From: Crotophaga sulcirostris
Taxonomy: Eukaryota; Chordata; Aves; Cuculiformes; Crotophagidae
NCBI GenBank assembly: GCA_013397455.1
Contig: VYZB01000382.1
Location: 486,902-550,901 of the forward strand
Direction: 5' to 3'
DNA length: 64,000 nt
Shown here in pieces: positions 51,097-64,000 of this stretch. Each line of letters opens with the position of its first letter. Position 1 is the first letter of the stretch. The notes beneath the pieces are model-generated. The model was not told where the DNA came from. It did not search any database and saw nothing but the letters and a program-made list of their open reading frames with translations. Position numbers and translations under genes: made by a program.

Positions 51097-54000
51097 TAAG
51101 AATTGTGTACATACTCTCATATGAAGTCATGCATGGGCTTTTTTGGTTTTATTCTAGGGTGATTCATTAATCAACTGAAGATTAATAATTAGCCTTGAGA
51201 ACAGGAACCTCTTGCACAAATCCAGTCAAAATTTGTTCTTCTGATGAGCACATAATTCACAGCAGTCTTTTAGAAGTAATAATAGAAATTTAAAGACAAT
51301 TATAGGCATAACAGAAAAATAATAATAGAAACAAAGTCCTCTTACTTGAGAACCACTATATTATCTAGGAAATAAAGTGATGAAATCAGCACTCACTGAG
51401 CTTATCAAGCAGCTGCTTCTGAAACAGATCAGATATTTTACTGTTAAAATATATATATATATTTTTGCCCATGTATTTGACTGATCTAAAATTAAGTAAT
51501 ACCATAGAAGTCCACTGAAATGGCACCACTGATGTCAGAATGTTGTCTCAGTGTTCTAGAGAAGGTATGGATTGCAGAGAATCCTCTTCTTTCCTTGCCA
51601 TGGACAACACTAAACAATCTCCAGTCTAATATCTCTTTCTGCTAATGTCTCTTCTTCACCCATTGCTTTGTCTTGTAATTTTTGGTCTATGATTCTGAAG
51701 AGGAGTTTTGTCAAAGAGATTGTTATATGGGAAGTGTGCTTGATTGGTATATTTCTGTATTTCAAATTTAAATAAATTTTTTTCCCCATTGGCTGCAGAG
51801 TTTGCCTCCACTTTAATCTAGCCAGTTCTTGATATGCTTGGGAAGTGACTGCTGATCTGGGGCTGATGTTCTTGAAGGAAAGGAAAACAGAGCTATGGGA
51901 AGACCCACGCTTGGCTGCTTCCAGAAACACTGTACCCACATTACCACTGCATTCTGTACAGGTTAATTAGCTCTGTTGAGAAGCATCACACTGTGCTAAG
52001 ATGACAGCCTTTGTTGTGCAGCTTAAACTACCTCATTTAGACATGATTTAGGTACCTTTAGGTAAGCATAGTTTCTTTATCTTTGCAACATGTAGAGGTT
52101 GAATGACTCATCCTACAATGCTAATCATTTCTGGCAATTTATAGTCAGTGTTAATCAATGACACATAACAGATGCTCTATGATGGAATCTTCTTGCTCTT
52201 ACCTGTATCCACCTGTTCACAGGAAAAGAGCTGACCTGTATAGTCATCTCCCAGCTCTGTCAATGCACATATGGAGCACTGCTTGAGTTGCCCATTTCTT
52301 AACTATAATGTGTCCAACAGCAGTGTAACTCTTCCAGTCTCAGGAGATGTTAGCAAAGAGCAGGCTAAGTGCTAAGCCACTAATTCAGACAAGATTTCCC
52401 TGGGCTGGGGCTGCTCTCTTGTTGCTGAATACTGGAACAGGAACACTGCAGTCTTCTGTATATACTTGTAAATTTGCACAGTGTTCTTGAATTTTCCTAT
52501 GCTGGTCTTTCTATTATCAGGAGGACTCCTAAAGCCATTTAAATATTTTACTTCAAAACTAAAATGGTTTTGACACAAGCACTGTGGAAGCCACAGGCAC
52601 ATGGGGATTGTATGGTTTTCTCTGGTGACTGCATGATGAAGCTTGTTAAGTATTTCTCTGTATTGCTGTATATGTACAAAATCTGTACGTATAATCTTCA
52701 TACAAGGTCCAAATATTTGATGCTGTGACAGAAAAGGCCAGCCATGTCTGTGTAGGGGAGAAAGAGAGAGCAGGTCACTTGGCAAGGTACAGTTAGCTGT
52801 GAACTCTGATGGCAAAATGCTGACGGCTAATTGGATATAACGAGGTAAATTCCTAAGGGCAGATACCTTCACCAAATGAGTAAGTCAAGAGGCCAATCCT
52901 TGTTGACAGGGAAGTTCTGAGAATATTAGTACTCATGTAAAACAGCCGTAGGGAAATGAATCATACAACTGAACGTTGTTTGAAAATGTCCTGTCACTGG
53001 GTGTGCTTATCTGAATTAATGTGTTGTACAGTGTGCTAAATTCATTTCAAGTTACCAAAGTAAGAGGAAATTTTTGAATAATCATCACTATTTAATGACC
53101 TAGATGACAATGGGCAGGTTAAAAATAAGGATCACATTTCTGAATTTCAGGGAAATGAGAGTGGCCTTCCTCTGGGAATCAGGGAAAAAAATGAATGTGA
53201 GGAAGAGAATTTCCAATTTTAGACCTGATTGTCCACTGCTCTTGCAACCTTGCACAGTTGTTAACACTTCTGCAAGTTAAGACTACTGCTTATGTCCTGA
53301 TTTCCCTGGTGTGAGATTGCCTAGGTCAGAATAACAGAGACTCCAGTTCTGACCTTTCTGGCTTTAGATTTCTTTTTAATGTTCCCATTTTGGAGGAAAT
53401 GATGTAGTAGCCAGTGTCAAGAGCTTCACAGCTTCAGAGGTGACTGAGAAGTGTTGCATGCTGGAGAACTGGATTCATGTGGTTTCCATAAAACTACTTT
53501 TAGAAGTTGTTCAAATTATTTGCAAGGAAAACTGCTTATGAATTGGAAAATATGAATGACAGTTCCCAGGATTTTCTATGTTTCCTGTGTCTCAGTGAAT
53601 GATACTGAGATATACCGTTTTCTCAGATGAATGACATTAGAAAGACTCTGAGAGAAATGTCTGAGCAGTAGGAATATCTGGAGTTACAAGGAGTCAGGAC
53701 TTGTCTTCTCATGGCTTCACAACTCTGTGTGCAGCCAGAGAAAATGAGAGAGACAGAGTAGAAAGACAGAAGCAGTCAGTGAAAGGCTCGGGGGCCTCCC
53801 TGATCATTCCTATCATCCTCACAGTGCAAACACACTCCCCAGTCTGCAGACTGAGAAATGTACAATGGAAAAGGTGAATCGTCTACTACCCATTATGGAA
53901 TTGTGACTGCTAAGAATATTATATTAGTAAAATTTTGTTGCAGTATATCTTGTATAAAAACATTTGCAGCTAACGTGGTTATCCAATGCAACAGGTTGGA

Positions 54001-56574
54001 TTTGTCAGTTCCTGATGTTCTGTACACATGAATGGACATCCCACTGAAATGAGGCTGTAGCCTTAAGTATAAAGATAAATGTTCTTCTGGACATTAAAAT
54101 AATAGAGACATTTTCTGCTTTCACTGTCTGAAAATGATTTTTATTTATTTCACCAGCTGTGGTATGATGGGGTATCTGTGACTCCATTTTTGTGAACTCT
54201 CCATTTAGCTGATATCACATAGTCTGGTAAACTTAGGAAAATATTTACCAAGAAGAGCAAATGGATGTGAAAAAGCAGTGCTTTTGAATATTTTGATGCT
54301 TTTTGCCTTTGGTGCTTCTTCTGTGAGGTTGAGAGATACCTACCATACTGAGAAAAGGACCTTTTATCGCTTCACTAAATAGCTTTCAAATAACTGCAGA
54401 ACAAGACAGTAATGAAAAACACAGGATCGAACTGCTCCAAAAGAATTTGCATCAGTGAACCTGAAGAATCTGACCCAGAGTTTAAAAATGCTTCCTTAAT
54501 TAATAAAAATATTGTTAAACATCTTCAAGTTGTAAATTTATACCTTTCCTCCTGAGCTGTATGCCCTCAGCTTTCAAAGTAACATAATAACTCTGTTTTT
54601 TTCACTGTGTTTCCATTTTCTGGTTTTCAAAAGGTGTTCCCTACCCAGCTATTGTTATTTATGGAGACTGGTTATGTTTATTCCTTATACTTAACTTGGT
54701 GGCATCAGCACAATTAACCCATGAACCCAGGCTATTTTGACTGTGTGGTAATTTGGCTGAAGTTGTCATTAAGGTGTCAGACCTCATTGTAGGACAGCTA
54801 ATTTGTACTGCACTACCATGGCTGCTGAAGGCTGAGTGAGGGTCCTTGCTATGCTGTCTGTCACTCTTAGGAGAAGGCTGCCACTAAGACTTAGGAGTTA
54901 GTCTTAGACTAACAACATAGAGTTGTCTCATGGCTTCTCATTTCCTCATTCTTTAATGTTGTGTATGGGAAACTTGATTTTGTCCAATGAAAATCCCTTA
55001 AATTTCAGTTTACGTGGTTGCTTCATGCCTTCATCCAGACATGTCTAAAGCTTTTGTCCAGACATCCTTTAAACTGGATATTCACTCTAATCTTTAAACT
55101 GGGTCTAATCATTCACTTCCTACTGGCCAATTCCTTCATGACCCTTGGTGAATATGTTTGAAATATCATCCAGGGGAACTGTGTCCTTCAAGAGATGAAT
55201 TTAAAATTCACAGTCAGCTCAGGAAAACTTCAAGCTTAGCATGTTTCTCATCTGTCACCTTCAAGAACCTGTCACATCCCTGCCTGACTGCAAGCTTATG
55301 ATGTAATTTATTTGAATAAAACACCTGAGAAAGACATTGAGAGAAAAGATTTCTCTTAGATTGCGAACAAGCTAAATTGAACCTAAAATATTTGACAGAC
55401 CAGTAGTTGTAAGAGTAAATACACTAACCTTAGCCTCACTAACATCTATGCATGTTTAGTCACTAACTTTGAAGGAGCCAGGTTTTCACCCAGTGTCTGC
55501 CAGAGACCTTTTAAACTAACATTGCATTTAGTCTGATTGTCGAATACAGATCCCAGAAAAGACATACCGTAATAATATGTCTGAAGTAGATTTCCTCCAG
55601 AAAAAACAATTTTCCCTGAATCCATATGGTTGTTAGCAAAATGCATTGTTAGTGGAATTACTGTATACAGTGGCTGTGATAACACGTACTACAAGTTGTC
55701 ATTTGTAATCATCACTTTTTCAACTGATTGTCTGCTTCTGGCTGATGTGTTGAAAGAGGGTAAGGGAAAAAAGTCACATGCTGTCTTCCTTTAGCCTCAA
55801 AAGGGCAGGATGGTGCCATCTAGCAATTACAGGAGTTTGACTTCTTTTCTGCTGTAAGCAATTTTTTACAAGTTCAAAATCCATTAATTTATGAGTGAGA
55901 AAAATCCATACAGAATTATAAAACAGTAAAATAATGGAAAACCAATATCTCTTCAAGGAATGTGAAGAAGTGACATTTATCTACAAAAACATATGTTCCA
56001 GAATTAGTACCACATGTTGAATTTTTAATATAAAATAAGAGATTTGTCCTGAATGGACATTTTGATGTATTGACTTAAGAAAAAAAAAGGTTATCAGGGA
56101 AAAAAAATGGCTATCCACTGCTAGCCCGTGCTCTTCTTTTAAGTATCACTTCCTTATCTTTGAGAAGCTACACTCTTGTGCTGCTTCATCACAGCCCATC
56201 AGCGGACATTCTCCTATCAATCTACGTGTCACAGTGGATGAAAGAATCACCAGTCTAAGGAGAAATACTGCAACTCTGTCCCTTTCTTTTCATGGTAACG
56301 CGCTAACAGAGGTGAGGGGGACCTGCACGACACAGAGTGGGGACTATATGACATTGGGTGCACTCCCACACAAAAGTTAAGCCAGTCCCTAAACCATATA
56401 GACACATCATATCTATGCATGTTATAGATACAAAATATGCTATTTTCTCTAAATAAACTTAGAAGAGATTAGATATTATATAATAAATATACGTAAAAAA
56501 ATTCTTTCTTTTCAATGCTGTATATCAGTTTGTAGATAATCCCAAATCCAATTCGTGTTTGTACCCTTCTATAT

Positions 56575-56622
56575 CCTGCAGCATAAACATATTTATCAAA
56601 CTAAATGCTTTTATGCTGCAGG
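56575..56622. repeat. 48-nt imperfect hairpin with a perfect 13-bp base
   Basis: CCTGCAGCATAAA (56575-56587) pairs perfectly with TTTATGCTGCAGG (56610-56622). The pairing resumes in register after a two-base mismatch and one T-G pair (ATTTA 56591-56595 with TAAAT 56602-56606), leaving a six-base loop. It resembles a short pre-miRNA-like fold, but no known microRNA is recognised. Confidence 0.65.
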
Positions 56623-57885
56623 GCCATGTTTAGAGTGGTGTACTACTTTGCTAAATTTAAAGTGTTTGGGTACACATTTGTCATACTGAATGTTTGACTT
56701 GGGAAATTATTTTTTTAATGGTTTGGCATTTCTAAGAATGAAGTTAAGGAAAAATACTATAGTTTCTTCTTTGCATCAGACAAAAAGTCTCTGAATGTGT
56801 TTGTTGAGAAGATTGAGAGCTTTCAATCAAGTTGTAATAATTATTTGCAATTTGTCATGGTTGTAGACAGATGCATTTACAATCTATGAAAAATCATCAT
56901 GCTTTTGCCAGTTTCAAAGAATCTGAAAAGAATTTCATTTTTACATGCTGAGCAGAGTCCAGGACAGTGAGACAGTGGCATGGTTTGAAGACTCTCCTTG
57001 GACTGGGCATATGAGATACAAACTCATGTATCTCCTGTTTGGTAACTGGATAGGATATATAACATCCCTAGAGCAGAACAGAACTTTTTTCTTAATATAC
57101 TTCTAAAACAAGACTATGCTTCAAAACCAAGTCTAAAATATGGTGAGAACAGTGCAACAAGCTGGGGAAGAAAATAATAATTCTCTCTTTTGTGTGGTTA
57201 GAAGCAGGGCAATACCTACCTACATAATGATGGAGACCAGATAAGGTCAGTGTTTTCCCACTACTATGCAAACCAGAATGGGCAAAGAAGCACAAGCCCT
57301 CTGAAGAAGCAACAACATTCCTGCGCTTCCTGTGTGAAGCAGATCTTTTAGAAGATATTGTGTTTTCATGTCACTAAAAACTGTTTTGTAAAGGGTTTGA
57401 ACAAGTTAGCAACATACTCAAATTGCCTTCTGTCACAGTACTTGACCCTACGGTATTATCTTCTCAGCTTTACATCAGCGATTTATTTTTGTTAATGTTG
57501 TTTCTGTGTGTAACTAGTAGAATGTTCCAATTTTCTCATACATTGAAATATTGCATGCCACAGTGCTGAAATTGTACTAGTAATAATATCTCAGGAAAAT
57601 CAAAGAATAAATTATCTTTATGATAGCATATATTTTATTTCCTTTTCAGTTAGATCTTTATCAGTTTCCCAGAATTGAGTTTTCTCTGTGATCCCGAAAG
57701 CTTTTTTAGCATATAACAAATTGTTTTGTTACATAAGGAGTAAGGAACCTTTTCATAAATAAGAATGAATAAACCTTCAGGGTCTTCATGCTGGTAAACA
57801 CTGCACTGGTGACAGTGTAACTAGAAGTACTTTGTAAGCTTTTTCAGCTAATGGCACAGTTCAACAAGGTCTCTGCAAAGTGGAT

Positions 57886-57945
57886 GAATCATAGAATCAT
57901 TTGTTTGGAAAAGACTTTTAAAATCATTTAGTCCAACCATACCAA
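57886..57945 (-). mobile_element. Short CR1 3' end, minus orientation
   Basis: AATCATAGAATCATTTGTTT followed by GGAAAAGACTTTTAAAATCA and TTTAGTCCAACCAT matches the inverted CR1 3' end. Similarity fades after the CCAACCAT block, so the copy is short or old. Confidence 0.75.
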
Positions 57946-60900
57946 ATGATGAGGGATGAGAAGAAACCTCTGTACAGCACACTCACAGTCAAACCTGCCA
58001 ATAATTTCACCAAGTTCATACCTAGCCTATGTCACTGTAAATGAAAGCAGTTGTGGTCTGTGAGCATTTAGTGAGAGGCCTGTCATTTTCTGTTTTGGTC
58101 TTGAAGTGCTAAATGTTGGCTTGTTTCCACAGGCACTCCAGACCCTTCCACTGACTCTAGCAGGATTCCTCTAGGTTTGCACTAATAGGGCCTGAGGTCT
58201 CATTCCCTGTCATTGAAGTCAGCGAAAAGATATTGACTGCCACCTGGATGACACACTCAGGTCAAATTGGTCTCCTTGTCTATGCATGAAACTATGTAAA
58301 AAGACCCAGGTCTTTGATGCTAATTACCAATGTGGCAGCTGGTAAGAAAAAGCTAAGTCTGCCACCAGAAGTAACCAAAATCTGTTGTGATGCTTAGCAA
58401 ACATAGGCTTTGTAGTGCTGTTTTCTGGTTTATTGTAACAGAGATCAGTACTCAGGTAAGTAATATATGTCATACAACTGATCTATGCTAACTGCTACAG
58501 CAAAGTAAGCATACTTTAAAACTTAGACTTATTACTGGATGTAGACCAAGCCATAATAAATAAATAGCACAACTGCAATAATGCCATAGCAATGCCTCAG
58601 CAACTTATTGACGTAGATGGACTTAGGTGTAAATTATTATAACAGGTAATTCACAGAGCACCGAACATAGGAAGATTAAATACTGTCCATGCTTTTGAAT
58701 TTAGTATGCAGATAAAATTAGTGAAATAGTATATTCAAGAGCAGTTACAAATGTATTCAAATGTATTTTTTCAGAAGGAAAAGACCTCACAACCTGTACT
58801 TCCCTGACTGGTAATTGCTTGATTTCAGATTTCTGGTTTAGCAGTTAAGGCAAAAGTTTAGAAGGTATGAAGAGACAACTGCAACTGATCTGCATCTTTG
58901 TCTGCTGCCTCTGGTTGTAGTGGTCATCTTAACAAATGAGTGCTATTATCTTTGTAGAAAAGATTATGGTGAGTCTGTGAGTCTATGCATCAGTTATCTG
59001 AGATTGACTAATTCCAGGTTAAACTGTACCAAAATATAATTCACTGAAACCAGCAAAAATTAATGACCCAGCAGTATTGCTTGACTATAGCTTGTTCTAC
59101 CAGAGAGGAAAAAAAAAAAAGAAAAAAAGAAAGAAAAGCAGGAAGGGTTATAATTCAACAAATACATTTTCAGCACTTTTAATAACATTGAAAAGAGTGT
59201 TCACTCTCATAGTTGTCTTATGATACATTTTGCTGCTGAGTTCAGATTTGCACATCAACAAAACTATGGACAGAATAAATTCTCTTTCTTCTATTGACTG
59301 CACTGGAGTGGGGGAGTTGCACATACTTGGAATGTGTTTCCCTGACCCTGAGCAGGAAGTGGATAATACCAGTTCTATTGTTCTCTGTGGAAAAAAAGCC
59401 AGGTAAATAAGTAATACTCATGGCTTTAGTCACACAGAAAGAATTCAGAAGAACAGGGAAGTTTTGCCTTTGGAAAAAGTAGAGAAGAGAAACTTCCTAA
59501 GTGCTTTACTGGCAAGGGAGTTGAATGATTGGAGAAATATATGTTAATGGCCACTTTTGGAAAGTACTGAGAAGCTCAGGGTTGAATTCTGCTGCAACTT
59601 CTGTTTGTCAGATTAACATTAACTGGACTCATGCCAGTACAGTGGGAATACGGCCAACTGAAAGCCACACAGCAATAAAATGTTGACACTCGGTGCAAGG
59701 AAAAAGCTGTGCTGGGCAAGAGTCATAAGGGAAAGAAGAAAATTTCCCTTTTAACTGCATGGAGGGCTGCATATATATAAATGTAACACACTTTGCCTTA
59801 CAGCAGTTCTTAGTAAGAGAAGGGATCCAGTCTTCTAGGTATTGTGTGAAGGCAAAGATGAGTGACTGTCTGGTCTCAGTAAAATGAGACTTTACAGACT
59901 GAGCATGTAATTGTGCAAAACTAGCGATAGGGTGACCATATTCTTTTCTCTAGGAGATGGTGAATTCAGAGTTTGTGTTAATCATAGAGAAATATACTGA
60001 ACGAAAGATAAATTCTGATTTCTGTTACGTTAATGCAAATCTGGAATAACTTTGTCCTTATCTAAAGATTTTTGTCTAGAGGGTTCCTGAAGGGTTTGTA
60101 AGGATGTGCACATACATCCTGACTTCGTTCAAGCCACAAAACAGGGATGCGCAGTGTTTCCATGGAAGGGAAATCTGTAGGCATGAACCAGAAAGGACTA
60201 TGAGTCACTCTCACCCAGTCCCTAATCTGGATGAGGATGAGGAGCATATAGGACTTTGCAACATATACTGATACTTAGTATCAACAAGGACTCTACTTTT
60301 TAATTGTTAGCTCTTCCTATTAGGTCAATGTGAGCTCAACAGGTTGCTGAGATCTTTCTAATTAAGATAATTTAAATAGCAGGATTGGTTTGATTGCAAG
60401 AATTCTCTTTTTATGGAATTTCCTCTTTGTAAAACTATATTACTATACTTTCCTTTAACCAGCAGATTAAAGGTTCTACTTGTACAGTATGACTCCTACA
60501 GAAAAAATGTATCATGGGGTAGAGTTTACATAGAAGGTAAAAAAAGCAAACGAAACCAAACCAAAACCCACCACCTGATCCTCAGCTTGCCTAAGTAAAT
60601 CTCATCTGGTCTAGGTAAATGAAAAAGCCTGAAGAGAGACCATTTTAAACCAGCTGAAAATTTGGATTTATGCAGCTTTTTGTAATTACAACCTTATGTT
60701 GCTTTTTCACGAAGATTCTTTTCATGTCCTCCTTCAGAAACCTGTTTTTGACAAGGCTGTCCTGTTTTAGTTTCTGAGTTTTTGTTTAGTGTATTTTTAC
60801 TGATCATGGTGTACTGTGCTCCCACACTATATTAGACTCATGAATTAGATTGTGTTTCACCTTCTTGTTCTGTGGCTTTTAAGTGGTATCTGTTTATCCT

Positions 60901-63900
60901 TTCTGGTCTTAGCTGTTGCCTCTGAGACACCTACTTTTGCCGCATGTTCTTGCTTTTGGCTTAGTTTGCATCTCCTTCCCTGGACACCCTTGCTCTTCAA
61001 GTAGGGCAAGTATGGCACCTACAACAGGTTATAACACTGTCCTGACTTTGATTTTCTACCTAATTTGGTTAGGAGTTGGCTTTGCACCAACAGCACCCAA
61101 TGTCAGTGGGAGCTAGGCAATGCTTGTATTTTTAGCTCTGTACCTGGCTCTTGATCAAGGAGAGTTAAGCATGATTTTCTTAGTAGCTCTGGTCTTAGTT
61201 TGTAATTATTTATGTCTACAACTCTGATGTCTTAATTGAACTTTTAACACATTATTCCATCTTTCATGGACTTGCGGTTTCATTAGCTCAGCTGCTAATT
61301 AGCCAGTGTTTTACCCATCTTCTTCTTAATGCTAAGTTACATGTGCTTTTCCCAGGTTAGTTTCCATCTGCAAGGCTACAATGTCCCTGAGTCTTTGAAT
61401 TTATTTTGTTTTCCTGACTTCATCGGCTGGCTTGGGGATTTTCATTCCTTCTGTTTCACATCTATAGTGGTAAAAAACCTCAGTGGATTCTTTCTGATTA
61501 TTTCATCAACTCATATTTACCATGACATGTTAAACATTTGCAAGTTTGAAGATTTTATAGTATTTCACAACCTATAATTGGACTGTTTCTAAGTATTTGC
61601 TTCTCAGTATTTTTAAAAGTCCAGGAGGCATAGTTTGGAAGATATTAAGGTATCATACTACTACTAAAAATATTTATTGGTACAAAAATTACAATAAAAC
61701 TTTAACCAGTAGTGAAGGCAGTTAGATCTCTTGTATTACATCTTCGTAGCTTGAATATAAAAAATGTACATAATAATAGATATCTCCTTCTGTTTTGCCC
61801 TTTTCCCCAAAAATACTTAATAGGTTCAGTCAAACCTTCAAATTAAACACCCTATAATTGCTTCTAGTGGTAATCTCCACCTTTTGCTATCCAAACTTCT
61901 ATTACATTCATCAAAAAGTGTTGTCTAATTGGCTCACTATTTTGTAGTCAGTATCACCTTCCTAGAAATATAAATTTCTGCATATGTATGCATAAATATT
62001 GATTTAAAGCCTACTCTAAAAGTTAATTTGTACAATAAATAGTTGAATAGAAGCAAAAGCAAAAGGTGCTTGAGAAGAATAGTTGTTAGATTTATTCAGT
62101 TAATGGATTTTCTTCATTTATTCCATTATATTGATTTCATTCTGCTAAATCTGAAGGTTCTCTAAGACTTAAGTGTGTCCAGTCAGTCAGAGCTCATAAA
62201 TATTGTTACTGTGGCTCAACTTGGTATTTCTAAATCACCTTTTGAAGTTGGCCTTTGTAATATAATCACAGCTACTTTAAGTCTTTTTTCTTTTTTCAAA
62301 AAAATAACAGAAAATTAATTCATTCTGGTTAGTTGAAAGCCTTGCATGAACTCATTGAAACTTCCTGTGAAGTACTTCACAACTTAGTAGGAGGAAGGAT
62401 TACAAAATAGCACTGCATGTTTTTCTGCACTGTTGCTTTTCAACTGAAATGAACTGTCTTGTGATTTGGTGTTTTGTGTGCTCTTTGAGGCAGCAAAAAT
62501 TGGTGAGTTGAATGCTTTCAGTCAGATGAAATAATGTATATTTTAATTTAATGTGGTATTCCATATTCTAGTTAATAACTCTAACTATGCTGTTGTGTAG
62601 CAAAAGGGGATCTTATTTCATTACTTTTTGTTTTAAGAGAATTTGGTGAACACGGCTCTGTTTTTTGAAATAAAATCTGTAGGTGCCTTCTTTAAGCAGG
62701 TGCTCTGGTCAAATGAGTGGAGAAGGCTGTGAATGTACAGTCAAAGAGCAGAGAATTTTAAACCACACCTGCTTAGACAGCCACGCTTAGTTGGATAGTT
62801 CTAAGCATTGATACATTGCTTGCACTATTATTAACCAACTCACTGTTGGGAGACAGGAACTCTTTGGGGGCTCTTTCTGAGATGTCCAACTCATGCTATG
62901 GACTCTGCAACTCATGGTTTGGGTTTCAGTGCTGGGAACAACTATCTTTTATGTGCAAAATTATTTAGTTAGATCTAGCCTCTAATATTTGTTTTAAACT
63001 GGAGATTGCTTAGGTTGGTGTTATTCAACATGAACATCTAGTCAGTTTCTTATTGATTTATTACCAGAACAAATGTAGGAAGTATTACTGATTTTTGAGC
63101 ATACTCTGAAAGAGTGAGAATTGAGCAGAGTTACTTAGGTGCTGGAATCAATAAAAGAGAAGGAAGACAGTATGGAACAGGAGAAGAGAAATTTTGCATT
63201 TGAAAATTTTCAAGCATTAAGGTTAGAGTCTGTCATTCATTGAAAGAGTTGTATAATATTAGACTCAGGCTAAAAAAAGAGATTCCTTTGTTTGTCTCAG
63301 GTCAAAAGAAAACAAGAACACCCTAGAATACAAATATTTTTTTCTTTATGTAACATGAAGTAGTCTAGAAATAGGAAATCCATTAATTCAGTTGTGATTT
63401 GATTTCTAAATTGCATAGAGAGAATACCCAGCACCATAAGTCAGAGAAACAGAAAGGAAGGTTAAGGTTTGCTGAGTTGCTAAAGAAAGCAAGATTGCTT
63501 AACTCTCTGTCCAAATTCTATAGAAGCTTTCAGAAGTTTCACAGCTTTTCTTACTGTAATTAGAACTCACTAATATTTCTTTGGAATTGATGTAACAGGA
63601 GTGAGAGGACTGTTATTAAATGATCAGAAAGGCTTTGTTCAGCACTTGTGCGGAAACAGGAGGTGTTAGTAAATACAAAAGTAACAGAAAATTCCCTGGT
63701 TAAAATGGAATTTGAGACATTTAGAAATAATATGAAAAAAACAAATGCAATTTCTGTTCATTGTATCAAGGAGTTTTTAAGTTTAAAGTCTTTCTAATGA
63801 TTATTTTGTAATGCAAATAGAGTTGTGTTATTATGATTAGCCTGAACAGAAAGAATGGAAACACTAATACAGTTCCTTGGGCAATATCTTGATTGTTTAA

Positions 63901-64000
63901 GTTTCTTGTTGCTCACAAGTTTTGGAAGTGCAGGTTTTCCCAGGAATTCTGTGTTTAAGAGTTTAAAAGTCTTTTCAAGTTGTTCCTGGACAGTGGAAAC
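57946..64000. other. Gene-free intergenic DNA to the window end
   Basis: AT-rich. No gene or interspersed repeat is recognised. It has a 37-nt homopurine tract at 59102-59138. Open frames of 60-80 codons (for example near 60916-61116 and 61329-61577) resemble no known protein. Confidence 0.5.
59102..59138 (+). repeat. Homopurine A-rich tract
   Basis: An uninterrupted A/G run with GAAA-type units over 37 nt. Simple sequence. Confidence 0.8.

Larger units (their letters stand above)
37194..57885. other. 20.7-kb gene-free stretch without recognisable CR1
   Basis: AT-rich throughout. Only simple repeats and small structured elements were found: the GTT/GTTTG-rich stretch at 41680-41732, (ATG)n at 50680-50696, (TG)10 at 51077-51096, an AT run at about 51447-51463, a T-rich run at 48615-48643, the palindrome at 39374-39389 and hairpins at 42171-42198 and 56575-56622. 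The longest open frames (52372-52875 minus, 51610-51939 minus) resemble nothing known and look fortuitous. Confidence 0.5.

Noticed and set aside
51610..51939. 109-codon minus-strand open frame
   Set aside because: No recognisable protein similarity and no promoter, splice or poly(A) context.
52372..52875. 167-codon minus-strand open frame
   Set aside because: It opens with TTG, the first ATG comes about 58 codons in, and the translation has no recognisable domain. It is probably chance, though it is the longest frame outside the gene, the CpG island and the repeats.
16391..64000. Endogenous retrovirus or LTR
   Set aside because: No LTR pair, primer-binding site, polypurine tract next to an LTR, or gag/pol motif was seen. 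All clear mobile elements are CR1.

Overview
The window is vertebrate nuclear DNA, almost certainly from a bird. It contains a gene for heparan sulfate 3-O-sulfotransferase 1 (HS3ST1), and nearly every recognisable interspersed repeat is a CR1 LINE, the dominant avian retrotransposon. Base composition is AT-rich apart from one sharp CpG island. I cannot name the species from sequence alone.

Layout. (1) 1-4515 is non-coding DNA downstream of HS3ST1. (2) 4516-7256 is the large last exon of HS3ST1 on the minus strand: a 3' UTR of about 1.6 kb ending at a good poly(A) signal (4539-4544), a complete 320-codon reading frame (6166-7128), and 128 nt of 5' UTR. (3) 7257-15804 is a predicted 8.5-kb intron without visible CR1, bounded by a strong acceptor and a strong donor. 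(4) 15440-16120 is a CpG island holding the inferred non-coding first exon and minus-strand promoter, with GC boxes and a G-quadruplex motif. The inferred spliced leader carries three short upstream ORFs. (5) 16391-64000 is a gene desert upstream of HS3ST1. It contains CR1 fragments (two inverted pairs, several single copies, one 3'-end foldback), a few microsatellites, some GC-richer patches and several compact hairpins, but no second gene that I can support.

How it works together. There is one real gene. Its protein is a Golgi-lumenal enzyme that adds the rare 3-O-sulfate to heparan sulfate. The sequence suggests a CpG-island promoter, translational damping by uORFs, and possibly distal control from the flanking desert. 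I found no evidence of an undescribed biological system. The most checkable observations are the 5' leader architecture, the promoter G-quadruplex, the inverted CR1 pair next to the promoter, and three hairpins.
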